Source: Capitulum mitella (Eukaryota; Arthropoda; Thecostraca; Pollicipedomorpha; Pollicipedidae). Taken from it: a stretch of 64,000 nt of DNA. The translations under genes were made by a program, and so were the position numbers. The DNA is taken from NCBI GenBank assembly GCA_030062745.1, contig CP099840.1, positions 2,418,001 through 2,482,000 on the forward strand, in the 5' to 3' direction. The notes under the pieces are model-generated. The model was not told where the DNA came from. It ran no database searches and saw nothing but the letters and a program-made list of their open reading frames with translations. Of the stretch, positions 46,598-56,079 are shown piece by piece; position 1 is the first letter of the stretch; each line of letters opens with the position of its first letter.

Positions 46598-49500
46598 TTA
46601 AGTTTTAGAACAAAATCGACCCTGCTGTTTCCACGAATGACTTCCACCGGTGGTTACGGCTGCTTTTGCAGATTTTACGGAAGATGTCACCGACATACGA
46701 CTTCTGCTTTTCGTCTGTGTCTGTGCACGGCTCGCAAGCCCAGGAGCTGCACTCCATGCACTGGATCTAGCGCTCACAAGAGCGCCTAAAGAGCATGCCA
46801 CAGACGAAGCAAGTGATATCGCCACTCTTATCGTTGCGCACTGTGCTTTTGTGGCTTTCTTCTTCACTGCCGGCATTTTTTTCTTCTCCTCGAGACGCCT
46901 CTTGTATGGTGAATACGTGAGGAGTTCGGCCTTCTCCGCCTTCCTCGTTCTCGTTCTGACCGCTGTTTTGACTGGCGAAAAGATGTCAGCTAAGCCTGAA
47001 GCTGAGGTGCTAGGTATGGCCGTTGACGCACAGAACCCTGGGGCCTGCTCATAGGTCCTCTTCTCTGCACTGCTCGTAGTCGCCGAGTCTTGCACGGAAT
47101 GCGCTGTTGCCTCCGCTTGCTGTCCTAAGACGATAAAATTGGTGCTGCTGGAAGCGTCCTGCTCTGTCTGGACGGCAGAGGACGTCCTGCTCTGCTGCTC
47201 ACAGACACCCGCGGGACCATCCGGACAGTGGGGATCTCCCTCTTTAGTTAGCATTGACGGAGTGAAGTCTTCGTCGGTGAAGATGCTGGTGTTCAGGGGC
47301 CACAAACCCGTACACCGGAACCCGTTGATAACTTTCTCGATGGTGGCAGCTTTGCTGTAGGCAGCGCAGAAGATTTCCGCGACCTGGTAGTCCGTAATGC
47401 GCTTGCCAGGATGGCAGTGCATCCAACAGTCTGCAGCAGTGTTGGCACTTTTCAGTGCCTTGTAGATAGGGGAGACCGGGGTCAAATGTTGCATTTTTTA
47501 CCTTTTCGATCCTGGAACGAAAATATTTCGGGTTGGAGAACATTTTCCCGGGTTTTCACAAACTCTGATATTTTGCCTTTGTAGTGGATTTGAAAAGATC
47601 CCGAAATAACGACTTTAAGGTATCGAAATTACTGTTTCAAAAAGTCACTTCAGCTGTTACAATTAACCCCAGGTACGGGGTAAATTGTAACAGCACCTAG
47701 GGTCAAATGTAACATGTTAGCGAATGGTGTAGTGGTGTAGTGAAAGCCACTTTTGTCGAAAACAGCCTTTATTGAACAACGTTGTCTCTTACATCCTGAG
47801 CCTTTCCTGGATTAAAATCACAGCTCCAATACAAAAATACGATTTCGCAACGGCGTAAAGCTCAAGTACTCCAGCAGCTTTTCCTGAAATAAATAACAGC
47901 TCTACCTTTATCAGGCCAAAAACCGACGCTTCATCAAAAGCAGAAGACTTCTTCATCATCACTGCAATTTTCCCTGCGTGCTGTCTTCCAAGCCCTCTTG
48001 CCACCAGCCGTCGTCTTCTTCTCTTCATGCTTGTCCTTGTCAAGATTGAGCTTTTTCGATGCTTGTTTGCAATCCTTTCGACTCTCTTTTAGCTCTATCG
48101 CTCTCTTTTCTGGAATGTCAGTCAGAATTGCAGCCTTTCGCTTTCGACCCGCACGGCTGTTTTTTCTTGGACCTGCCTTGGGTAGCGGCCGAATCGCTTC
48201 AGGGGTGAGCTGCTTCGAGACGATCCCCAGTGGACGAGATTGCCCGGTCCCCGATGGACCAGGCTTGTCGATCCCCAACGTATCAGCCTCTGCAGGAATG
48301 ATGCATGATATATATCATCCATGATGCATGGATATAATAATGTATTTTCAATGTAACATTCAGAGGAAGATAAATTAAACTATATACAAATGTCCCATAC
48401 TTCCCCCAGAAATATCCAAATGAAGTCAAACTAGAATTATTTAATCAATAAAGTAACCAATAAATAAAATAATAAAGTATCTTAATAAATCCACTGTGAA
48501 GGTGGAACATCTACGGTAAGACGCGGTGACTAGCCACCAAGAACGTAACCACGTCTTAAAATTAAAACTGACAAAACAGCACCTAGGAGATAAATCAGGG
48601 ACTGGTGACAATAATACCGTAAGTATGATTTTTGGGTGATATTGATATTGAATTTGGGGACAAAATTGCATGTTGGTTAATTCGACGGGGCATGTTTTCA
48701 TAGCCTCCGCCCCCAGTGGTTACATTTATGCCAAGTGCATTGATATTTTACATAAATGTAGGTTTAATGGTCTGGCCATAGGGGTCAGTTGTAACACTGT
48801 TACAATTGATCCCAGCAAAAATGTTACAATGGTCCCCGACACGCCACGCCATCTTTCAGACCAAAATGACGCAAAACAAGTCGGCGTGGGCGGCAACTGA
48901 TGCACTTATTTTTTGACCAGGTACCCCCACCCACCCCACTCAAACTCTTAAACCCGTGTCTAGTAAGATACGTGAATGAGCTGATCATATTAAAAAATAA
49001 ACAAAGTTACAATACACAGTAAAAAGCACAATTGTGAACAGTACAATCGACTCACCCGCCGCACCGGCCTGAAACCCCGTGAGGAAAAGGAACAGCTTAC
49101 TGCGCATGTCCAGTAGTGCCTCCAGCGTCATCCATTTGTAAGTTTCGAAGTTAAAGCGTCTGTTACAATTGCCCCGTGTTACATTTGACCCCGGTCTCCC
49201 CTACTTGCGTCCAATGGCTGCATGCGATGGGTGCAGTGAGGCAGAAGAGTAATCATTACGGTTCCGTACTCTCGGGCAAAGTCGACAGCGGCTAGTGACA
49301 TGTGGCTCTGGTGTCCATCTGTAATGAGGATGTGTTTTGTCTCTTCACTGGGTTTCACGACGCTTGCGAAGTGCTTGAGCCACATCAAGAATGGATCGCA
49401 ATCCATCCAGCCGGAGGGTGTTATTGTGGCTAGTGAACCAGGCGGAGCACCTTTTGAGAGTGTTCCTACCATCCTCTTGCGCTGATAAATCAGCATTGGT

Positions 49501-50118
49501 TGGACGTACTGTCCGCACGCATTGACGGCGCACATGACTGTCACCGTCCTACCTTTCTCTGCGCTAATTACCTTGCCCACTAGGCGTTGTCCCCTGGTAG
49601 CCAACACAGAGTCTGGCTGCTGTACCGTCGTCAGTCCTGTCTCATCAGCGTCCCATATTCGCATCGGGTTCGCCTTGTACGCGTCGAGCTGTTCCCGTAG
49701 TTGTCAAAGAAGCGTTTCACTTGTGGGCGGTTGAATCCTACAGTTCGAGCCAAACTGGTCGCCTCAGGCTTCCGGATAGAGAGATCAGGATGGCGTTGAA
49801 GAAACAACGTAGCCAGTCTCGCCCGGCCATCTTCTGCTCCATGTTAAATCGGTTAGTGATGCCTTCCATCTGGACGAGCTCGTAGGCAAGGCGCCGGACA
49901 TCGGTAGTAGTTAGGCCAAAGAATGCCTTCTCCATTTCCAAAATGTAATTTTTAAGCTTCTCCTCAAATGCTTCATTGATGGCTGGCCTGAGACGTCCCA
50001 GCTTCGGGCGTCCTGGAGATCGGACAACCTTGTCTCTATGGCGGCGGAGCGTCCTGCGGAGGATACTGTATCGGGTCGACACGCTTTTCAGCTTTTCGCC
50101 ATTTCCTAGAGCAGTCAA
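46598..50118 (-). pseudogene. Pogo-like transposase split by an inserted transposon
   Basis: N-terminal part (49738-50118): SVSTRYSILRRTLRRHRDK and YILEMEKAFFGLTTTDVRRL, the DNA-binding region of this family. Core (49204-49664): [14 protein letters not shown] (first Asp), APPGSLATITPSGW, ILITDGHQSHM (second Asp), LPHCTHRMQPLD. After the inserted element the frame resumes in 46598-47468 with YKALKSANTAADCW, HPGKRITDYQVAEIF and GFRCTGLWPLN, then a basic tail (LLTYSPYKRRLEEKKK). Two single-base frame breaks lie near 49,797 and 49,697. Minus the inserted element and one TA, the coding sequence is continuous across the junction. Confidence 0.85.
47469..49201 (-). mobile_element. Second pogo-like element nested in the first
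   Basis: A 1.7-kb element with terminal repeats GGGGAGACCGGGGTCAAATG at both ends (the right one as complement) and TA on each flank (47467-47468, 49202-49203). It shares the GGGGAGA tip with its host element. It retains only the C-terminal region of a transposase on the minus strand (about 47934-48278: LTPEAIRPLPKAGPRK, GRKRKAAILTDIPEKRA, then an acidic end), the usual tail of DDE_1 transposases. It is therefore an internally deleted derivative. Many GTTACAATTG / GGGGTCA repeats lie near its ends. Confidence 0.85.
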
Positions 50119-51008
50119 CGCAGCTTGTAGACTTTCAGCTTGTCTTACAACTTATATATAACTTAACTTATAGCTTGCCCACGTAGTCTTCGTTATGTAT
50201 TTTCGAGACATGACATCTGCAACAGTACACCCCTGAAATCACTGAAAGTTGGTGCATCAGGACAAATCAGCGCAGCCCTTATGCGTATCATTATATGCGA
50301 GGGGAGGGGCAGTATCACCTTGAACTAGGTGATAGGTGATAGCTCTCACCAATTTGCGTCACGCCAGACATTATTTTATTAGTAAAAAACAAGATCATAC
50401 TTTGAAGCGGAGGGAGAGGGAAAAAGTGTACTGACCTTCTACCCCTCGGTCAGTTTTGTCATAGGTACTTTCGCTGCACTGCCAACCAAGCACCGATTCT
50501 AGCTCCTGACTTCCGGAATGCATAGATGCAAGGATGTTTTTTTTTTATTTGCACGAATGTTGGGTAAAGAGCCCATCTAAGTGCGGTTAAAACGCCCACT
50601 GGGCGCTGTACCCCAACCCTGGGGGTGGGCGCTTTGTCTACAGGCGCCATTTACAATTATTTCAAACGTATCAGGATGACGAGACAATCACGACGCAAAT
50701 AGATCATACCATACACATGTTCTTACACAAGGCTTTTTGCAACCATATGTTGCTATGCGTAAGCTAACGGCCAGATACACACAAACGTAATCTTAATGTC
50801 TGTATTTTTTACATCGCAACGTACGAAAACAAACATCGCTTCGCCGTAACTAGCTCAAACTCACCAGGTGCCCCAAAATCCATCCCGCCGCCTTTCCGAA
50901 GGGCTTCTACTTACCAAGAATTCTAAAATGGGGGTACGTCGTTTAGTTTCGCCGCTAGATGGTGGTGGGCGGTTTACCCAAGTGGGCGCCTTACCCCACT
51001 CTCCCCTA

Positions 51009-51187
51009 TATATATATATACATATATATACATGGGGATAAGTGCAATTTTTTATCTGATGCATTTTAACAAAAAACTCATAAATATCCGTTGGTCAAAA
51101 TAAAGTGGGCTAAATCCGCTGAGAAACCCACATTTGGAGGTCAGTTGTCGGGCCCCCGGCTCGCCCCCCCCCCAATCATTTTAGTTA
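51009..51187 (-). mobile_element. hAT MITE relic, right portion
   Basis: Continues the copy begun at 45424. The blocks TTTTTTATCTGAT, GGGCTAAATCCG and AACCCACATTTGG match the intact copy at 26,080-26,190 in reverse complement. The outermost CAGGGGCG end is missing, so this copy is truncated or eroded on this side. Confidence 0.7.
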
Positions 51188-51265
51188 TCCAAGCAGTAGC
51201 TGGCGTTATCAGAAATCGCACTGTTACCTGCATTTCCAGGTCATGTCTCAAAACTCTATATTTAA

Positions 51266-52472
51266 CCCTATTCCCGGCAGGGGGGGGCGGAATCCGCCCC
51301 CCCTCGGGTTTTTTGCTTGCCAATTCCAGGCTTTTTAACGCAGCTTCACGAAACTTGGTGACTTTTCCTAGCTATTCCTTCTACGCGCCGTGACAAAATT
51401 TCGAAATCCTATTTTGCTCAGGGGCGGAGCCAGGCAACGTTTTTGGGAGGCACCTCAGGTCATTTTTGGCCATGTTGAGGGTAAAAGGAAAATGTCTGCC
51501 AAAAACAGAGTTTTTAAGATAGAACTTAAAACTTTATATGAATGTATAGCTAAATAGTTGGGCAATGTGCATATGTAATTTTGTTTATCTGAGGTCACTT
51601 TACAAGGTCAGGTCAAGGTCAAAAGTCAAAATTTGTTTTTTTGCAATAATTTCGGCGCCGTTTTTTCAAATGCCAAACCCGGAATATATATGACGTAGAA
51701 AGGCGCCCTCTACTTGTGTACCAAATTTCAGCTTGATATCAGGTCGGGTCACGGAGCTATGACCTAAAATGTCAGTGCGCGTACCCTATATCGCAAAAGC
51801 CAAAAAATGATTTTTTTGGAATAGAGTGAATTCAATCGATTAGAAACGTTTAAAGATAATATTGAATGCACACGACATCATTCCAGGTGACCCCAAGGTC
51901 ACTGGAGGTCATTTAAGGTCAAAGGTCACAAGTTGATCTGAAGAACGTGTGACCATGACAGTTCCCCCTTTTTTATGTCCCTGGCACCGCCTATGATAAC
52001 ATTATACAAACATTGTAATGCGATTTGTACTTCTTTAGCATAACATGACTAGCAGAAGCTAAAAAAGTGTTTTGGCCTCTTGTCCATTCCGTTATTAGAA
52101 AACTAATCCCCCTATTTTTGAAACCCTGTGAACGCCCATGAATTTTCTCAAAATTTCAAATTTGCATACCCATGGTAAAAGCCCTATCCATAATCTCTCG
52201 TTTCATGCCAGTTTCATCGAAATCGGTCCATAAACAACGGAGTTATAAGAAGTCAAAAAGTACCCCCCATTTTGACATTTTTGCCCCCCTGTATCCACAA
52301 ATTTCAAAATTTTGAAAATTTCTTTTTATAAAAATGTAGTTCACGTGACGGCAAATCGATTGCCGTTTGTTGCGATGAAATCGGATAAGTAGTTCTCGAG
52401 ATCTCAGGGGGGGGCCGAATCCGCCCCCCCTGCCGGGAATCGGCCATACCGTCCAGCCCTCCGGGAATAGGG
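51266..52472 (+). mobile_element. TTAA-flanked non-autonomous element B with hairpin ends
   Basis: TTAA on both sides (51262-51265, 52473-52476) and clear terminal inverted repeats CCCTATTCCCGG at both ends. A palindrome GGGGGGGCGGAATCCGCCCC sits inside the left end and a close counterpart inside the right. The interior lacks a transposase frame but has dense GGTCA motifs (51,590-51,620 and 51,888-51,932). It contains two similar internal modules (about 51,719-51,765 and 52,203-52,250), each with a TTTCA...ATC...GGAG(C/T)TAT pattern. Homologous to element A. Confidence 0.82.
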
Positions 52473-52476
52473 TTAA

Positions 52477-53640
52477 AGGTTTCCAGAGCGACTTTTCGCG
52501 AATTTCCTCCATGTCCCATTCGTCCGTGTCCTCCATCGCCAACTGCTGGGTTGCGTGGCGACACGAACAGGTGCAGGCCAATGAACAATGCAGAAGACCC
52601 ATTTTCTGGTATATTGGGGTCTTGTCAGAATATAGTTTTTCGTTCAAAAGGAAATGTTCCATCTTAACACGTGTTCTGAACTGAGACAACTAAGTCGCAG
52701 CCTGTAGTCTAAGGAGCCAGTCTTTAGTGGCATGTAGGTATAACGTCTGAAAATTTTCCACTTTCTAGAGGTTTAAAGTGATTTTCCACGGTTTTTCCAT
52801 CTCTCATGTTCGGCCCGGTTTGATTGACAGCTGTCGCGTGGCGTCATGAGCGGGTACAGGCCGATGAACTCTTGCGTTTAGTTGTCTGCACAGGTCCGCG
52901 TTGCATCACATCGGCGGAACGGCTACAGAACATGATTTTTAATTAGTTGCAATTGCTTAAACATCCATTTAAAAATATAAATACAGAAAACGTCACCCGC
53001 AGCATTCTCTTGCCCACCAGTTATATTTATGAAAAGTAGACCAAGGTGCACCATTTCCATATATTCATTCCGCTGGATGTTTCTTGGAAAAGTAAGCAAT
53101 GAAACTGCGATCAGCATCATTTTTGGGGCCAACCAAATCTATATGCGAAAATCGATCAAGGTGGAACATACCCTTTAATTGCCTTCTCACACTTAGGTCC
53201 CTTGGTCTGCAGGGACTGTCCTTTTTCTCGATAGGTAATTTCCAAAAGTTCTTTCGGTCATTGGTTTAAAGTGGCATAATTTTCTAGATTATTTAACGGG
53301 CCTACTGTGGGTCAATAATCTCCAAATAATGCCATATCTTGCGATGGCCGGTTTTCGATGAATGTAATTTTAGCTGCACTTTCATTGACGCAAGTCTGTG
53401 AATTGCTGGAGGCTCCTAAAAAAATAATGGGGCTCTGAACAGAATGTCACCATTTTTTCAATAAATGTCATTGTCTTAATGTTGAAATCTCTCAAAAGTG
53501 GGGGTTTAGGTCCTTCCCCCCCCTCGGATCACCAGCTCTATGCCACATATTGCCCTATTTTCATCCACTTTGATTTGTGTTTCATCGCAGACAGCTAAGC
53601 CCTTGACCTCGCCGTAGCTATCACAACGCTTAAGAGCGGA
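52477..53640. other. Intergenic DNA upstream of homeobox gene
   Basis: Ordinary to AT-rich sequence with short open frames only and no domain recognised. Several phrases about 'gtttaaagtg' and 'ttttcca' recur but do not define a repeat I can delimit. Confidence 0.4.
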
Positions 53641-53689
53641 GCGGACAGGAGGAGCGCTTGAGTTAGCCTCAGGTCTTGCCCGGGTCTGC

Positions 53690-53871
53690 CCGCGCCTGAG
53701 CCGCCGCCGCCGCCGCCGGTCCTGCCATCAGTGCGGGCAACGCAGCGCTGCTATTGGTCGATGCAAACAGGCCCCGCCCACCGCTCGGCGATCCATCGGG
53801 GCCCGGCGCTGCGCGGGATTCACGGTCCGAGCACGGAGCAGGAGGGTCTGTGAGGCGGCGGTGCGTAGGCT
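53690..53871 (+). promoter_or_regulatory. Candidate promoter / 5' UTR of homeobox gene
   Basis: The sequence turns abruptly CpG-rich: a GCC run near 53,700-53,720, an inverted CCAAT box (ATTGG, about 53,754), and a GC box (CCCCGCCCACC, about 53,772), all within 120 bases of the start codon. No TATA box is seen at a sensible distance. Confidence 0.45.
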
Positions 53872-55231
53872 ATGTTCGACAACGGCAGCGCCCTTCAGTC
53901 GATCGAAGCCATGTGCAAGGACATGGACAGCGGAGGTGAGAAAGTGGCAGGCTCGGGGAACGTGTGGTTGAGCGTTTTGCGGGACGGTCGGTTACGGTAG
54001 TCTCGATTTTTGATGCAGCATTTCGATGCTTCTCCCAGACAGTGTCATCGTTCAATGAATTTGGCGCCTCGCTTGGCTTCGAAGGCGCATTTTTGCGTTT
54101 TTACTTGCACTTCATGGGACTGACCAACCGCCTCCGTGAGCTGAATGGGAGTGGTTTTCCTTGATAATTAAGACCAGCTTAGTTCCGTGCTGGTCGTAGC
54201 CACCCACTAAGACTATGTCTTTGTTGCATTTCGTATTTTCATCACGCTCCGTCGGTGTTATCTTCAATCGTCTTTGTGTCTTGCGAGACACGGCGATGTT
54301 CTGAGATAGCTCAGTCACCCTGTCCCGTGTGGCTGTTTGGTCTCTCCTCGGTAACTCTCTGGGCCGCTTCTGTGTTCCGTTTAGCTGTCTCCCTCCAACA
54401 GAGGGATGTAATTAGCCTGCTCCCGTTTGTGTGTCTGTCCCGTTCTCACCACGGTAATGCGGTGGTGCTAAAATTTCTGCCTGACTGGCCTCTGTCCGGA
54501 ATACCCTGCCCCTGCGTTGGACTGTACAGTGTGCGACGCACTCTGACGTTCAGTCTGTGGTGGCAGCAGTCGGCTGCCGCGCCTGACACGGGAGCCGGAG
54601 TCGTCTGACCCCGAGCCTCACAGCGCCCGTCCGTTTTGCAGTGGAGCTCGACTCGCCGCGGCCGCCGTCGGCGCCGCCCGGCTCGCCGTCGGTGGGCGAC
54701 TCGGCCGAGCTGAGTCGGCGCGTCTCGGCCGACGACTCGGGCAGCCAGAGCGACTCGGGCGGCAGCGCGGCCGGCGGCAGTCCGGCGCCGCGCCGGCCGG
54801 CCCGCACCGTCTTCTCGGCCGGCCAGATGGCCGCCCTGGAGCGCGAGTACGCCGCCAACCGCTACCTGAGCACGCCGCAGCGGCGCCAGCTCAGCCAGCG
54901 GCTCCAGCTGGCCGAGGCCACCGTCAAGGTCTGGTTCCAGAACCGGCGCATGAAGGAGAAGCGCCAGCAGAGCGAGAGCCAGATGCACTACCTGAACCAG
55001 GTCATGCAGACGTACATGTACCAGCTGCACTGTGCCGGCGTGGTGGCGCCTCTGCCGCACCCTCTGCCGCAGAGTCTGCCACAGAGTCTGCCGCAGACGC
55101 TGCCACTGACGCCGCTGCCGGCTCCCTCCAGCCCAGTGACGTCACAGTCTGGCCACGTGACGTCACCTGTCGATCTGTGTAGGCCGCGAGCCCGACCTCA
55201 CACCAACCTCTTTAGGCCGTACGCGCTATAA
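53872..55231 (+). CDS. eve: Divergent even-skipped-like homeodomain transcription factor
   Basis: Two exons, 53872-53935 and 54642-55231 (TAA), joined gcggag|gtgaga ... ttgcag at phase 1, give 217 residues. The homeodomain spans residues 72-131, with WFQNRRMKEKRQ in helix 3 (Gln50, Asn51). The unusual helix-3 entry EATVKVWFQNRRM matches Eve's ESTIKVWFQNRRMKDKRQ better than any other ANTP-class family I compared. The C-terminus ends LFRPYAL, like the Groucho-binding LFKPY motif known at the Eve C-terminus. PVDLC just before it resembles a CtBP site (PxDLS). By eye only about 30 of 56 homeodomain positions match canonical Eve, so it is very divergent or a paralogue. The N-terminus is Ser/Asp/Gly-rich. 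Eve is a nuclear repressor in segmentation and neurons; that role here is inference. Confidence 0.75.
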
Positions 55232-56060
55232 ACAAACATGATTCCAAATGTCGCGGGTAACTCATCATGCCTCTGTTCCTTCCTTCGTGAAGGTTTACAA
55301 TTTTGCGTTGCCTAGACAGCGCGAATATATTTCCTTAGAATTAGACTGTTTCGTGGTGGAGTGCTTGTCCACGTAATCGGTGCATTATCAGTGGATGTGA
55401 CATTGCACAGCCGGAAAGACCCGAGATACACCACAGAATCGGAATGTCGCCGCGCGTGTTTATCATGCTTTGGAGCGCAAGAATCCTAGTATTGCTCATA
55501 GTTTGCATTCGCTTCGTGTTCTTTGTCACTGGCTCGCGAGGCCAAGCTGATAGCTGAAGTATGACCGCAGTACCTGCAATCCAACCGTAATTTGCCGACT
55601 GTTTTGTTTCGCGTGATTCGCGAACCATAGTTCGTGTGCTAAGACCCTTGAACCTGATGTTGTGCGCCCGTGCTGTTTTGTATATAGGTACCTGATCGTA
55701 GCGCCGTATCGTTTTGTTATCTGTGCCAATACATTTATTCTTGTATCCAGGTAATCAGTGTATTCTGCCGTGGTACTGAAAGCGGAAGATGGGTCATGCT
55801 GGTACCATTTCAACCTGTCGATGCTCCTGCTAATGCTGACAATGCTATAAATCAAGCCAGCCGGACGCATTTCACACACACACGCGGAGCGTACGATGGC
55901 CTTACAAGCCTCGCTGCGGCCTCAAGACAGTGATAACACGTCTGCGCCGGTAAAATATTCGAAGACGACCAGCGACTGACCACATCCTTCAGCAGTCGCC
56001 TCCCCACAGTCGACAGGTTAACACGCAGCTCGAGGCTGGAGTCGCAGGTCTCACGGACGA
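55232..56060. other. 3' flank of homeobox gene
   Basis: Sequence of average composition with no second gene. No clear AATAAA lies close to the stop codon. Confidence 0.4.
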
Positions 56061-56079
56061 TCCCCGGCCAGCGCGGTGA

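Larger units (their letters stand above)
45720..51006 (-). mobile_element. Pogo-like (Tc1/mariner superfamily) DNA transposon, 5.3 kb, itself interrupted
   Basis: Terminal inverted repeats GGGGAGAGTGGGGTAAAGCG (left) and the complement of GGGGAGAGTGGGGTAAGGCG (right), flanked by TA (45718-45719 and 51007-51008). Subterminal GGGGTAAAGCGCCC-type repeats recur near both ends. It codes on the minus strand for a DDE_1/pogo-type transposase. It is interrupted by a second element at 47469-49201, and in turn interrupts an hAT relic. Confidence 0.88.

Noticed and set aside
54842-55000. Alternative assignment of the homeodomain to Bsh, BarX, Gbx or Rough
   Set aside because: RTVF and RYLSTP resemble Bsh/Bar, but those have TQVKTW(F/Y) in helix 3. 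The (S/A)T(I/V)KVWFQNRRMK(D/E)KRQ and LFxPY features favour Eve.
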